64,000 nucleotides of DNA from contig NADL03000112.1 of the NCBI GenBank assembly GCA_002205965.3, positions 124,001 through 188,000 on the forward strand. Reading direction: 5' to 3'. The position numbers and the translations under genes were made by a program. Positions within the stretch are counted from its first letter, which is position 1. Every line of letters starts with the position of its first letter. Positions 33,201 through 45,251 of this stretch are shown one piece after another. The notes under the pieces are model-generated. The model had not been told where the DNA came from, searched no databases, and was given only the letters and a program-made list of their open reading frames with translations. Source of the DNA: Kappaphycus alvarezii. Lineage: Eukaryota > Rhodophyta > Florideophyceae > Gigartinales > Solieriaceae.

Positions 33201-34597
33201 TGATAGGGGTAAATCGGCGGGGGAAGAGATCCTCACAACCAATTACCCTGAGAAGGAGGTGTTGCGAGCGACAAAAGTGCTACCGTGGTATATTTGAACG
33301 AACAAAAGGGATTGTATATAGAAGAGAGTTGAAGAAGCTACAAGCAAGTATAAAAGGGGCAAGGTCTACCACCAACGCTCTGCGACCAGCGTGAGAAAAA
33401 TTTTTCTTGGGTCTGAAGTTGACTCTCAACTCCCTACTACTCGGGACTTGGCTTGAAGTTGTCTGCCAACTTGCTTGACCTCTCAAGGAGGAAGCACTTT
33501 ACTCAGCTTACATAGGCTTTTCGGCTAATCCTAAAGTCTCAATCAAACATACTAACTACCATAAAACGCATAAAAGGGCATCTTGTGGATGTGATTGGCC
33601 AGAGGGAAGAAATTAGCAAGGAAAATATCTGTATCTACTCCTCACAATCGTCATCCTCAAGATCAGAACCAAATAACTCTTCCAAAAGATCCATACTCTC
33701 AATGCAATCCCTACAAATTCCCTCGAACGGCTCAGAATAATAAATGGCTTCATCAGACATATCAATAATCTCCAACCCTTCCTCGCGACCCTCAGTCTCC
33801 GCTCCAACCCCATCCGAAGAATCCGAGATGACGATCACGCCCTCAATCTCCCCTCCATCCCCCACAGCAACTTCCCCACGATTATACACCATCGGTTCCC
33901 ACGGAGCTACAAAGTCTTCCTCATCCTCGGATCCCTCCACGTCCGACTCAGTCCCCTCTGACTCCTCCTCCGCCTCCTACAAGAAGTGCCGACGAACCCA
34001 CTCCCGAACACGCTCACGATCCATCCTCCTGAAGTAGTCGTCGTAGTCTGTTGGCCCATTATTCATTAGAGCTAGGCCGTTGATGGGGCGAGAGGGGCGG
34101 TTTTTGGAAATAGGGACAGAGGGGCGAAGGTTGTTCATTTTGATAGACGTTGGGGAATGGGAGGCAATGTAGGGTGTTTTGGGTGTGTGGGGGGGAGGGG
34201 TGATGAGTAAAATGATCGGGGGCATTTGGAACTTAAAACAAAGGGGTTTAAATAGGCTCCCGGGGCAGGTTCTATAGATTAGGAATAGGTAAAATAAATC
34301 TGCAAGGTATTTTGCAGTAGTTCATTTGCGCCCTTCTTCTCAAAAAGGCGAATTTGGAGGAGGAGGTAAGCTAAAAGGGAAAAGGAACTTGATTCGGGGT
34401 CGATTCAGAGGGATAAATACAGTATGAAAATATCTAGATAAAATGGAAGTAAATTTGGAAATGACGGTGGGAGAAGTTAGGGGCGGGATCGTTGTAGGTT
34501 GCTGGATTACACGAAGGGAGGACCATGTCCTGTATTACATGAAGTGAGGACAATTTCCTGTATTACATGAAGGGAGGACCATTTTTTTTGTATTACA
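33201..34597 (-). mobile_element. Gypsy LTR with acidic ORF (LTR-D copy 4)
   Basis: 1397 bases. In sense it starts TGTAATACA with the 28-base tandem array (34513-34597), then the leader, an acidic-ORF region (about 33635-34225), TATA-R-U5 and the end tgataggggtaaatc at 33201. The N-terminal ORF part has RERVREWVRRHF; the C-terminal part has EGICRDCIESMDLLEELFG. The flanks are LINE-E on one side and LINE-B on the other, with no matching five-base duplication, so the flanks were probably rejoined by recombination. It is broken. Confidence 0.75.
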
Positions 34598-35560
34598 GCG
34601 CTAACAGGGCTTTTAACCCAGGATCCTCTCCCGTAGGCTCAGGTCTAAAGCCTTGCCACCTGGTAGAATTGCTAAGATGCCCATCCTCATCGGGGAATTC
34701 AGGCTTTTTGGCAGTTCTTACGAGACTTGTTAATGTTCTGGCAACTGGAAAAGCACCAGCCCTTCTCGCTCCTTGGATCGCCGGTGCTCCACTTACCCCG
34801 TTGGCGAAGAAGGACATGTCGCCCAGGCCAATCGCCGTTGGGGAGACGCTGCGCAGGTTAGTCGGTAGTTGCTTAATGAAGCGAGTGTCCGAGAAGGCGG
34901 CAGACTACCTCCAACCTCTCCTAGTGGGTATCGCCACAAAGTCGGGTACCGACACAGTCGTGCACGGAATCCGACGAGTCGTTCAGGAGTACGGCAATAA
35001 CCCGGCATATGGGTTATTGACTGTCGATCTCAAGAACGCTTTTAATATGTGCAGCAGACCCGCTTTTCTGACCGCGGTGAGACAGCTATTCCCAGAGTTA
35101 CAGCCTTGGGTCTCATATTGCTATGCAAACGAGCCCGCATTCCTGTGGATAGGTAGTCACACAATAAGAAGCGTCTGCGGGACCCAACAGGGAGACAATC
35201 TTTGAGGCCTCCTCTTTAACCTGGTGCTGCACCCTATTATCCTCAAAATACAAAAACTCTTCAGTTCAGAAAAAGGGGAGAACAGAGACTTGGCAAAGTT
35301 GTTACTTCAACTGTGGTACCACGATGACGGGTACATTATCGGTCGCCACGACCAACTCGTCAAAGCCATCGAAGTACTTCGCTCCGTGGATGCTGAAATC
35401 CGAGGACAGCACTTGTCGCTGCCGAAGTGCACCGTCTGGTGTCCTACAGCCCCTCCAGGGTCAGCACAGAGTCTCTACCCAGACGGGATTAAGCGAGAGT
35501 ACAGCGAGGGTACTTCCGTCCTGAACGCCCCGTCGGTACTAAGGAATACACCACAAGGTC
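34598..35560 (+). mobile_element. LINE-B copy 2: RT domain fragment
   Basis: Plus-strand copy of the LINE-B RT, collinear with 31750-30900. It shows SPVGSGLKPCHLVELL, PLAKKDMSPRPIAVGETLRR, KSGTDTVVHGIRR, motif A LLTVDLKNAFNM, motif B GTQQGDN (about 35190), motif C LWYHDDGYIIGRHD (about 35310) and LSLPKCTVW. The frame is open on both sides of one in-frame TGA at 35203-35205, the same TGA found in copy 1. Its ends are set by LTR-D copies 4 and 6. Confidence 0.8.
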
Positions 35561-36785
35561 TGTTAGGGATAAATCAGCAGGGGAAGAGATCCTCAGAACT
35601 AATTACCCCAAGAAGGAGGTGTTGCAAGCGACAAAAGTGCTACCGTGCTATAGTTGAACGAAAAAAAAGGAGTGGATAGGGAAGACAGTTGAATGGGCTA
35701 CAAGAAAGTATGGAAGGGGCAGGGTCTACCACCTATGCTTAGTGACTAGCGTAAAATAAATTCTTCTTGGGTCTAAAGTGGATTCTCAACTTCCTAGCAT
35801 TTTGGGACTGGGCTTGAAAATGTCTGCCAACTTGCTTGACCTCTCCATGAGGAAGCAGTTTACTCAGCTTATATAGACTTTTGGCTACCCCTAAAGTCCG
35901 AACAAAACTACAGAAGGTACCAGGAAATGCACAGAAACAAATTGTGTGGATGACATACTCTAAACAAAAGATACTTAAGAAACTAACAATCAATGAGGTA
36001 CTCTTATTTCCCATTCTCTAAATCAGATCTAAACAACTCCTATAAAATATCCATGCTGTCTAAGCAGTCCGCACAAATATCTACGAACGGCTCACAGCTC
36101 TCTATTCCCTCCTGGGAGATATCTAGACTACTAAAGATATCTCCATCCAGTTCCATCGTCGGCACCACCTCTTCCATACTCTCCATTTCAGCCTCCACCA
36201 GTCCAACACTTTCCATTCCCCCTGTTCCATCATCAACCTCGGCCTCGTCATTATCCTCCTCCTCTTCCTCCTCTTCCTCCTCCTCCTCCTTTTCATCCTC
36301 TTCATCCTCCCCATCCTTCTCCTGAATCTCGTACACTAGCTCAGGGGCTAACCATTCCTCGAAGGACTCCCCGCTCTCCTCCTCGACTTTCTCAGTCTCA
36401 TCCTCACTTACCTCCCTCGCCTCTTCTTCTATGAAGAGACGGCGAACGAACTCGATGATTTGCTTCTTTGTTTGCCGCCGGATGTAGTCGTTGGCATCGG
36501 TTGGCCCGTAGGCGGCGAGACGAAGGCCATTGATGGGACAGGAAGGGCGTTTTTTGGAGACAGGGACAGAGGGGCGATTTGATTTCATATTTATGGAAAA
36601 GGGGTGAGCGGGGTGTGTTGGGGGAGAGTAGTGCTGAGCAAAACGATCGGGAACGTTTAAAACTCGGAATAAAGGGGTTTAAATAGGCTCCCGGGCAGGT
36701 TCTATAGATTAGGAATAGGTAAAATAAATCTGCAAGGGATTTTTGTGGTAGTGCATTTGCGCCTTTTTTCTCAAGAAAGCGAACT
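35561..36785 (-). mobile_element. Gypsy LTR with best-preserved acidic ORF (LTR-D copy 6)
   Basis: Minus strand. The R-U5 end tgttagggataaatcagc is at 35561, the TATA region near 35870, the acidic ORF at about 36002-36588, and the shared leader (aaggggtttaaatagg near 36675). Similarity to other LTR-D copies stops near 36785, so the U3 start is not present. It interrupts LINE-B copy 2. The bases 36786-36832 are unassigned. Confidence 0.72.
36040..36588 (-). CDS. Acidic protein encoded in a gypsy LTR (open 182 codons)
   Basis: No family recognised. The N-terminus (residues about 1-30) is proline- and arginine-rich (RPSVPVSKKRPSCPINGL). A short basic helix-like stretch follows (GPTDANDYIRRQTKKQIIEF, VRRLF), then a long Glu/Asp run, and a C-terminal block with regularly spaced hydrophobics in an acidic setting (DIFSSLDISQEGIE, FVDICADCLDSMDIL). 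The same order is visible at about 19325-20000, 33635-34225, 2267-2620 and in the inverted pair at 5-6.5 kb, always upstream of the LTR TATA box and in the same sense as the gypsy. The acidic-hydrophobic end recalls transcription activation domains; that is only an inference. Most copies are broken. Confidence 0.6.
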   Translation of the reverse strand: MKSNRPSVPVSKKRPSCPINGLRLAAYGPTDANDYIRRQTKKQIIEFVRRLFIEEEAREVSEDETEKVEEESGESFEEWLAPELVYEIQEKDGEDEEDEKEEEEEEEEEEEDNDEAEVDDGTGGMESVGLVEAEMESMEEVVPTMELDGDIFSSLDISQEGIESCEPFVDICADCLDSMDIL

Positions 36786-36832
36786 TGACAAGACAAATTA
36801 AAAGACAAAGAAGTAAAATTACACTAACATAG

Positions 36833-37394
36833 ATCGAATATATCTTCTAAAAGTAAATCATCCAATAATTTTCCCTAGAACTGAATTACCAGCATGTAAC
36901 GGTTCGATAACTGCAACACGTATACTCGGACCCTTTCTCGGTACTTCTTACATTTTGATCCTCTGTCGACCCATGTTTCAGGGCGTCTTTTCATCCGTAA
37001 AACGCCCACAGTTCCGAATAAGACCGTTGAAATACTCTGTACGGTATAGTACTGCGTCATCGCACAATGACCATATCGCCTCCCGTCACCCACCCATCCC
37101 CTCATTGCCGCTAATGTCACAATCTAGTAAATTCTGCATCACTCGCCACTGAGCCGCACGCGCCAAAATCACAAAATTCTAGAAGCTGTCCATCCATCGG
37201 ACAAACTCCACATCCCACCCTTCGCTCCCTCCAAACCTGACGGTCAGTTCAAGCCCCCGCCCTTCCCTGAGCATATCACCCAAACTGGAACCAAAAACAC
37301 ACTGTTGCGAAGCACTTTACTACACTTCGCACCCCCACCAAACCCTATCTAAATCTCTACCAACTGCTCCGCCGACCAGCCCCCACTTTCGACA
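36833..37394 (+). repeat. Inverted segmental repeat R, copy 1
   Basis: About 560 bases matching the reverse complement of 60835-61420. It starts with a LINE-B tail remnant (gaatatatcttctaaaag), passes tagaactgaattaccagc and the block gtactgcgtcatcgcacaatg, and ends ccccactttcgac. Identity looks near 90 percent by eye, with small indels. It is C-rich and has no frame shared by both copies, so it is probably non-coding sequence (promoter or leader) or an old pseudogene. Different sequences follow the two copies beyond this end. Confidence 0.65.
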
Positions 37395-37397
37395 TAG

Positions 37398-37727
37398 GGA
37401 GCTACTGGGATCACTCCCGGAAATGACCCCTACCTTCTACATGTATCTGTCAATCAGTGCCTTAAATATGAAATAATTTCAAAGTCATGCTTTGTGTACG
37501 CAACGGAGAATGATTCAAAGCCTAGTTTGCCTCCCGTTTCGTCGAAGGTCTGTGTGTCATTTCTCTATCACCATTCCTTGTTTTGTTTCTGCTGTTTCAA
37601 ACATATCCCTTTCTGCCACATACTGTACACTTGGTACACGTTTCACTGTTTGACATGTTAACATGCGATTTATTTAGGGTTGCAATCGGAGATCATACCC
37701 TGGCGATTTCGTTGTGTGTGTGTAATC
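37398..37727 (+). other. Possible broken host coding sequence, left part
   Basis: One plus frame is open from 37398 to about 37660 and has protein-like composition at its start (GATGITPGNDPYLLHVSVNQ). From about 37678 another frame is open to the gypsy-2 insertion site and continues on the far side at 45252-45586. No family is recognised. A junction like tttatttag before 37678 could be an intron end. The evidence is open frame and composition only. Confidence 0.25.
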
Positions 37728-38446
37728 TGATAGAGGTAAATCGGCGGGGGAAGAGATCCTCAGAACCAATTACCCTGAGAAGGAGGTGTTGCGAGCGACA
37801 AAAGTGCTACCGTGGTATTGTTGAACGAACAAAAGGGAGTGTATATAGAAGGTAGTTGAGAAAGCTAAAAGCAAGTATAAAAGGGGCAGGGTCTACCACC
37901 GACGCTCTGCGACAGCGTAAGAAAAAGTTTTCTTGGGTCTGAAGTTGACTCTCAACTTCCTACTACTCGGGACTTGGCTTGAAGTTGTCTGCCAACTTGC
38001 TTCACCTCCACTAAAGGAAGCAGTTTACTCGGCTTATATAGACTTTTGGCTACCCCAAAAGTCTCAACAAACATACTAATAACCATAAAATGTATTCACG
38101 GTAATCGTGTGAACCAGAGAGACTATTAGAAGATATTTCCTCAAGGTAAATATCTAGGTGCCATACCCATGCCAGCCACCCATCGGCCAGGGGTGGGAAT
38201 TGATGTGGCCATTATATAGACCTTTCAGAGCTACTTGTAGTATCACCCACAACCTGGAACTGTACTGACATCTACTATGACAGCGTGTCCTAAAATGAAA
38301 AAATCAACCGACGAATTTGCCACACTCACCCAAATTAAAAATATCTTGCAAATTCAAAAACTGTAAAAATATCTTCCCAATTCCGATACTGTATACAATC
38401 ATGGTCCTCATCTAGATTTTTTTCGTGTGCGAATTTGCGCACATCA
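37728..38446 (-). repeat. 3' LTR of gypsy-2
   Basis: 719 bases. In sense: tgatgtgcgcaaattcgc, U3, TATA box (tatataag), R-U5 ending cctctatca. It lacks the acidic ORF, but its U3 start matches the ORF-bearing LTR at 4821-6153, and the segment around cattttatggttattag matches the region downstream of the ORF there. Confidence 0.9.
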
Positions 38447-41400
38447 CGCCCTCTCGCTCAAGACGAACGTCCCGACTCGTCACTGCTCTTCTTCTGCTTC
38501 CGTTAGTGTTCGCTGTCTTATTGATAAAATGTATGGTCTCTCAAACGGGTACGGATGCAACTGATTACCAATATGATGCTCTAAAAAGTAGGTTCGCATT
38601 ACTGGTACCTCACTTTGTAGCATAGCCTCATATATTGGTTTGATAACATCGAGGTGGGGTTGAATACATTCTTCTTCCGTGACTCTTCCGAATCTTCCAA
38701 GAGTGAAAAAATATATGTGATATGCAAACTCTTCTGGAAGATGCCGGAGGAATGGATGTCGATAAGAAAAGAAGACGCGCATCATCAAGAACGAATCTTC
38801 GTAAGATAAGTGCGGTCCATGTAGCGCCCTAAAACATAAACAGATGCTTATCATGAAATAAGAAATGACCTGCGCATCGTTCGCATCCTCGGAGATATTG
38901 CGCAGCCAAAAAGATAATCTTCTTCTTCCGACTGTATGCTGTGCATGGTTGTGAAGGAGAGCTAGAGATGAAGTTGTGGTGGACGGTCCCGATGAATGGC
39001 CGCGACCAGCTCCTGACGTACTGGGACCTGCACGAGGTCCTCTCGGGGGACGACCGGAACCTCTTCTGGGCGGGTTGTTGTCTCCTGAAGGTCCTCCTCT
39101 GGTCATCATCACTGCTTCAGGAGGATCCTCGCCGCCTCCAACGTTCCCAATTTGTGGCGGAGAAACGTAAGGTTCCCATAGAGGATACGGGACCAGTCTG
39201 TATTTCATATCGGGGGTAAGGCGTAACCTCTCAGTCGCACGTCTTGGTTGTTCTTGAGAAATACGTAAATTGGACGGATAATATTCAGATACGTTTGCGA
39301 CAAGTCTCCAGCAGCTACCATTCCATATCTTCCTATAGAGTAATGATATATTACCTCCACAAACTCTGGACCTGCTTCCGTGAACCTTCCGTTTTGGAAT
39401 GAAAATAGAACTCTTATTAATAGTCGGAAATCTTCTTCAGGTAGCAATGGTCCGTTCAACGTACGAAAACATAGGCATATATTAATGTAGAAATGGATGA
39501 TTACGTGGAGTTCGTAGTAGTCCCGCGTAACCGAGATGATCCATTCCCAGGCCCTTTTTCCTCCCATAGGAATCATTCTATAGTTAAAGATGAGTATGCC
39601 CCGTGGTTGCGCATAGTCCTGTGTGAGAAGGAATTCTTCAGGCCTCTGATGGTAAGGGACCAGACGACGTGCATGGATGGCCCTCCTTGATCTCTTCCCT
39701 GAGCTTGAACAGAGCTGATAGTGCGGGTGTCTTTCCTCCGTGACGATGCAAGGGTTCGAGTACTTGGTTTGGAAGGCCGGCCACTTCACAGCCTGCTGCA
39801 TTGCTTTTCCATGTACTACAAGTACTTTAGAGCCAACTGAAAAGGTTCTGACTGCAGGTTCTGCATCCTTATTTCTTGTCTGTGTTAGCGCGCGGTGTGA
39901 TCTCCAGCCTTCGGTGGCCAGTAGTTCAACTTCCCTACTCTCTTCATCGATAATATTTGTTTCCATGTCTCTCTGTAACATTCTAGGAGCCCTTCCGTAC
40001 ATTAGCTCGAATGGTGAGCGTCCATTTCTTCCTCTTCTTCGACGGTAGCCGTATAACACTTTTGGTAAGGCATCTTCCCACTGGATTTCATTCTCCGACA
40101 TAGTTTTCGATATTGCTCGTTTGATGGTTCCAACCATCCTCTCCGCTTTCCCGTTGGACATAGGAGCGTATGCGAGAACGGTCTTCAGCTGAATCCCTTT
40201 CTCTTCCAAAAAACGAAGCAGTGAAGTTGCAGTAAAACAAAGGGCGTTATCCGAGATGATCCTTTTTGGAAGACCAAACGGTTCAATTATTTCTTTTTCG
40301 ATGAATCTCAGTACCACCTCAGCATTTGCCTCCTCGACTGCAACTGCTATTGGCCATCCAGTAAGATGTTCCACCCCTATAAGGAGATATTTGTTTCCGG
40401 AAGAAGTTTCCTTGAACGGGCCCGCGAAGTCAATTGAGAAGGTTTCAAAGAGACCGGAAACTGGAAAACTTAGAGTTGTCTTATACTTCCGTATTGGAGT
40501 GAATTTTTGGCAGTTGTCGCAGCTTTTCACGAAATTATAGACGTCCTTATGGATACCGGGCCACCAGAATCTCTCAGTTACGAATTTTTTGGTTGTTTCG
40601 AGATCCCAATGCCCTAGCTCATCATGGAAAGTCCTCAAGATCTTCATTCTTTCTTTCAAAGGGGCCACTAGTCGGGGACCGGCTTTAGTGTGCCGGAAGA
40701 GTTTCCCATTCCACAATGTAAAAGCCTTTTGATTCCTGCGTACCCAATTTCGGTGTTCAAGATCAACCTTTCTCATTTCTAGTCCATCGAGGAATTTGAT
40801 CAGTCCGTGAATATTAGCTTCGTACTCGTTATCGTTCGGCAACTGCAACTCGGCGACTCCGACGATGTCCTCCGAAGCTTTTTCATTTGGAATCAGTGCG
40901 TCCCTCAAGCGGGATAGGTAATCGGCAGGCTGATTATTGCGTCCGGGTCTATACACAATTTCAAACCGATATTCTGCGAAAATGTCGAGCCATCGGGCCA
41001 AGCGGTGATGTACATCTTTTTTTTTGGAATGCTGTTTTAAGTGCCTGGTGATCAGTTATCAAGACAAATTTCTCGAGTGATAAAAGGTATACGCGAAACT
41101 TTTTCAGCGCGAAGACGACAGCTAGCGCTTCTTTCTCGCAGACTGAGTATCTCTTTTCCGCATCATTCAGAGTTCGGCTTGCGAATTGAACAGGGTGTAG
41201 TCTTCCGTTTTCATCTTTTTGGGACAAAACGGCACCCAAAGACCGTTCTGAGGCATCTGTCTCCACAACGAATGGTCTCTTGAAATCTGGGTACATGAGA
41301 ACTGGGGGACACATAGCTTATCTTTAAGCTCCTAAATGCAGTTTCCATTTCCTTGTTCCAGTAAAATTTTCCGTTCTTCGTAGTGCTGGCATGTAACGGT

Positions 41401-42762
41401 GCTGCAGTCTTGGCGAAATCTTTGATAAATCTTCTGTAATATGAGGCCAGTCCTAAGAAGCTTCGGACCTCCGTCTTTGAAGCGGGCCTTGGTGCCAACT
41501 TTATTTTTTTCGTTTTCTCTGGATCCACTCTAATTCCCTCTTGGTCGACGATATGACCGAGTAATTGGATAGAAGTTTTCGCAAAGAAGCATTTGCTCAA
41601 CTTAATTTTCAAGCTATACTCCGATATCCTCTCCACAACTGTCTTGACGTGCGAGATGTGCTGATCCAATGTTTCTGAGAATATGACGACATCATCGATA
41701 TAGACTCTTGCGAATGGAAGTCCTTTCAAAACCTCGTTCATCATTCTTTGGAATGTAGCTGGTGCATTCATGAGACCAAAAGGCATCACTTCGAACCTGA
41801 ACGTACCGGCTTTGCTGGTAAAGGTTGTTTTTTCCTTACATTTTTCATCCAATGGAATCTGCCAATAGCCAGTGTAAAGGTCAATTGAGGTGAAATATCT
41901 CCCGTCCTTCAGGTCCTCGAGGATCTCCTCCATGTTCGGAATCGGAAATCGATCGGGTATCATTCTCTGGTTCAGTTGTCGGTAATCGACGCAAAAACGC
42001 AGCTTTCCATCCTTCTTTGGTGCGACCACAACTGGAAACGACCATGGGGATGAAACTGGTCGAATAATATCATTTTTCAGCATACTTGTAACATTTTCTG
42101 AGATAAATTGGTCATATTTTGGCGGTTGACGTCTAGGCTTGTGGTAAATCGGTTGAGTGTCGGTAAGTTCGAACGAGTGAGTAACCGGTACACTTGCTTG
42201 TCTTAAATCTGAAACGCTCCATGCAATTACTTCGGAAGATGTTAACATGTCGGATATTTTCAGTGAGGCGGGGCGGGAAGGTGCTGCACTTTTCCTTGGA
42301 TTTCTGCCATTTGGCGCCCTTTTTCTTCTTGATCCTCAACCTCAATATTTTGAAGGACCTCTTCCGTCGTGCTCACATCTTCATATATGGAATTCGACGT
42401 ATTCTTATTTTCTTTGCAAAGGTAATCTTCTTTCATGCTCCGAATTCTGTCCTTTGATTCGATATCATCGCAAAAAGAAACACATTCGGGTTTCAAACTT
42501 ATCCTAGAATTCCAGTCGTCATCTGTTTCAAACCCGGAATCATAATCGTCCCATGCCATGTTCATTACCCCCGAGGGTACCCTTTTCCACTTCCGAAAGT
42601 GTTAGTTCCGAATCTTCGCTGTCATAGCTAGAAGTGAAATCTTCACTGTCCGTTTCTTTTAAATCTTCAGGATGCGTGCTTTTGTCGAAATCCAGGGGCA
42701 TCTTCACGGTTCTGCCGTCAATATTAACTGAAACCATTTGGTTGCCCAAGTCAATGCATGTC

Positions 42763-44436
42763 CTAGTCTTTCCATGTGGGGCAGCCAATGATTGCATCGA
42801 AAGGGAGATCCGGCATGACAAGAAAGTCTACATCAACTTTAGAGTCCCCAAAGAACACGGAAACCTTGTCAACAGTGCCCATGCATTTTGAGACGGTTCC
42901 ATCCGCTACAGTTATTTTTCGAGTCGTTGGAGTAATTTCGAGACCTAGATCTGTCACCAAAGTTTCTGAAATGAGGTTTGGAACAGCACCCGAATCGAAG
43001 AGAGCTTGGGTTTTCATACCCAATACTTTGACTGGTACCAGCTTAAGACGTCTTGGTGCTGTCGAGGCCGATTGAAGAAACAGTTTCTTACCCTTAGCGG
43101 ACTTATTAGACCTGATAATTTTTTTGAGTTCTTTTCTCGCATCCTCTGCGTCGCCCCTCAAAAGTTGACCAAACGTTATCCCAGTTGGGGCCGATGCAAG
43201 CTCAGCCACCAAATTGTACCTCTTCACATACTCTAGTACGTCCTTAGAGATACTCTTAACTTTCTTACTCTTTTTCGTCTTCTTGGCCGGAGTGACTCCC
43301 ACTCCTGGAACAACTTGATCAGACCTCTTGGTTCGAGGAGGTACAGGTGCTGGGATATGCTCCAGCATTCCATACTCTAGCCTAGGTTTCTTCGATAAAA
43401 TGTTCCCTTCCCCATCCCTTTTTGTCACATTGACTTGACTAATCTCTTCAGCGATGGATACGTTACCGGCATCCGTCAACCTTTGATCCCTTCTATTTTG
43501 TAAGATTTTCACCTCTGGTCCTGACTCACTCCTTGCTTCCGATAAATTTGCTCTTCTGTTGTCTTTAGACCAGCAGTTACTTTCATGATGCCCATATCGA
43601 CCGCACTTTGCACAACGAGTGTTTCTATGTGGATTATCAGGACACCTGTTTGCAAAGTGTCCAGGCTTGTGACAGTAAGAACAGACTTCTGCGGCCTTAG
43701 GGGCCCCAGACTGGTTCTTCTTAATGGTAAGAGTAAGGCTTTCCAACTGCGAGGTTATCATGTCAAGTCGATTATCGAATCGGGTTTCCAACCTTTCTTC
43801 CAAGTTTTTGACATCGCTCCTGACAGATTCTAATGCCGCTGCACTAGTAGCCGGCCTTTGATAATTCTTTTCAGGATGTACGATAGACATCGATGTGCGG
43901 GTTTCCCTCGGTACCTCACTCAGTGACTGAAACGTCTCCGAATTTTTGACAAATTCTACTATGGTACCCTTCAGTTCATCAAAAGTGTGAGGGCCCTTGA
44001 TGAGGAGGAAATCGGAGAGCCGCTTATCCCCCATAGCCGCCTTACGCAGCATTCCGTACTTGGCTTGGGCGTTGAACCCAGCCTTTTCATAAAGATCACA
44101 CAAGTACACCAATGAGCTTAACAAATCGTCGAAGTTGAGCCGGGCCTCTATGGCGGTACGAATCATCTCATCTGGTTCTACCTCCTTAGCATACTCTTTC
44201 ACAAGCCACTCACATACCTCACCGAAGTTACGCCCATTCCCGTTAAGAGACCACCCGTCGATAAACTTGGACTTATATTTGTGCTTTGCGTCACCATGAA
44301 GATAGGCGAAGATACTTGCGGCCTTCTCTTCATCGCCCTTCTCTCGCATCACAACGTTGACATATGTGTAAAGAAACTCCTCAACGTCTTCAGTCTTGCC
44401 CCCTGTGAACGTTATACGAGCAGCGTTGAGATCCAT
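42763..44436 (-). CDS. Gag-protease part of gypsy-2
   Basis: Open for 557 residues and almost identical to the gypsy-1 protein: gag helical region, two CCHC knuckles (near residues 252 and 275), basic linker, and the aspartic protease motif FDSGAVPNL near residue 480. The protein would form the particle shell and process the polyprotein. Pol overlaps its end in another frame, as in gypsy-1. Confidence 0.88.
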   Translation of the reverse strand: MDLNAARITFTGGKTEDVEEFLYTYVNVVMREKGDEEKAASIFAYLHGDAKHKYKSKFIDGWSLNGNGRNFGEVCEWLVKEYAKEVEPDEMIRTAIEARLNFDDLLSSLVYLCDLYEKAGFNAQAKYGMLRKAAMGDKRLSDFLLIKGPHTFDELKGTIVEFVKNSETFQSLSEVPRETRTSMSIVHPEKNYQRPATSAAALESVRSDVKNLEERLETRFDNRLDMITSQLESLTLTIKKNQSGAPKAAEVCSYCHKPGHFANRCPDNPHRNTRCAKCGRYGHHESNCWSKDNRRANLSEARSESGPEVKILQNRRDQRLTDAGNVSIAEEISQVNVTKRDGEGNILSKKPRLEYGMLEHIPAPVPPRTKRSDQVVPGVGVTPAKKTKKSKKVKSISKDVLEYVKRYNLVAELASAPTGITFGQLLRGDAEDARKELKKIIRSNKSAKGKKLFLQSASTAPRRLKLVPVKVLGMKTQALFDSGAVPNLISETLVTDLGLEITPTTRKITVADGTVSKCMGTVDKVSVFFGDSKVDVDFLVMPDLPFDAIIGCPTWKD

Positions 44437-44525
44437 GATTACAGAAAAGAAATCCCCCCGAAGTGTTCCTTACTACTGCTCAACTCGAATACCTCGGGTG
44501 CAACCCCCTCCACAAGAGTACCAAA

Positions 44526-45246
44526 TGATAGGGGTAAATCGGCGGGGGAAGAGATCCTCAGAACCAATTACCCTGAGAAGGAGGTGTTGCGAGCGACAAA
44601 AGTGCTGCCGTGGTATTGTTGAACGAACAAAAGGGAGTGTATATAGAAGAGAGTTGAGGAAGCTACAAGCAAGTATAAAAGGGGCAGGGTCTACCACCGA
44701 CGCTCTGCGACAGCGTAAGAAAAAGTTTTCTTGGGTCTGAAGTTGACTCTCAACTTCCTACTACTCGGGACTTGGCTTGAAGTTGTCTGCCAACTTGCTT
44801 CACCTCCACTAAAGGAAGCAGTTTACTCGGCTTATATAGACTTTTGGCTACCCCAAAAGTCTCAACAAACATACTAATAACCATAAAATGTATTCACGGT
44901 AATCGTGTGAACCAGAGAGACTATTAGAAGATATTTCCTCAAGGTAAATATCTAGGTGCCATACCCATGCCAGCCACCCATCGGCCAGGGGTGGGAATTG
45001 ATGTGGCCATTATATAGACCTTTCAGAGCTACTTGTAGTATCACCCACAACCTGGAACTGTACTGACATCTACTATGACAGCGTGTCCTAAAATGAAAAA
45101 AATCAACCGACGAATTTGCCACACTCACCCAAATTAAAAATATCTTGCAAATTCAAAAACTGTAAAAATATCTTCCCAATTCCGATACTGCATACAATCA
45201 TGGTCTTCATCTAGATTTTTTTTCGTTTGCGAATTTGCGCACATCA
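44526..45246 (-). repeat. 5' LTR of gypsy-2
   Basis: 721 bases, near-identical to 37728-38446. The internal edge at 44526 (tgataggggtaaatc) lies two bases from the primer-binding segment on the minus strand. The outer edge acatca is followed by TAATC. Confidence 0.9.
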
Positions 45247-45251
45247 TAATC

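Larger units (their letters stand above)
37728..45246 (-). mobile_element. Gypsy-2: young, nearly whole Ty3/gypsy
   Basis: 7519 bases with 719-721-base LTRs (5' LTR 44526-45246, 3' LTR 37728-38446), TG...CA ends and a perfect 5-bp target duplication TAATC (37723-37727 and 45247-45251). Parts on the minus strand: primer site tggtactcttgtgg next to the 5' LTR, gag-protease (44436-42763), RT (about 42250-41500, YIDDVVIFS), RNase H (about 41290-41000), integrase with HHCC finger and DDE core (about 40640-40080), and a duplicated C-terminal domain (about 39560-38480), then the polypurine tract gagcgagagggcg. The LTRs differ by about one percent by eye, so insertion is recent. It looks nearly whole, with about four breaks. 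Confidence 0.93.
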
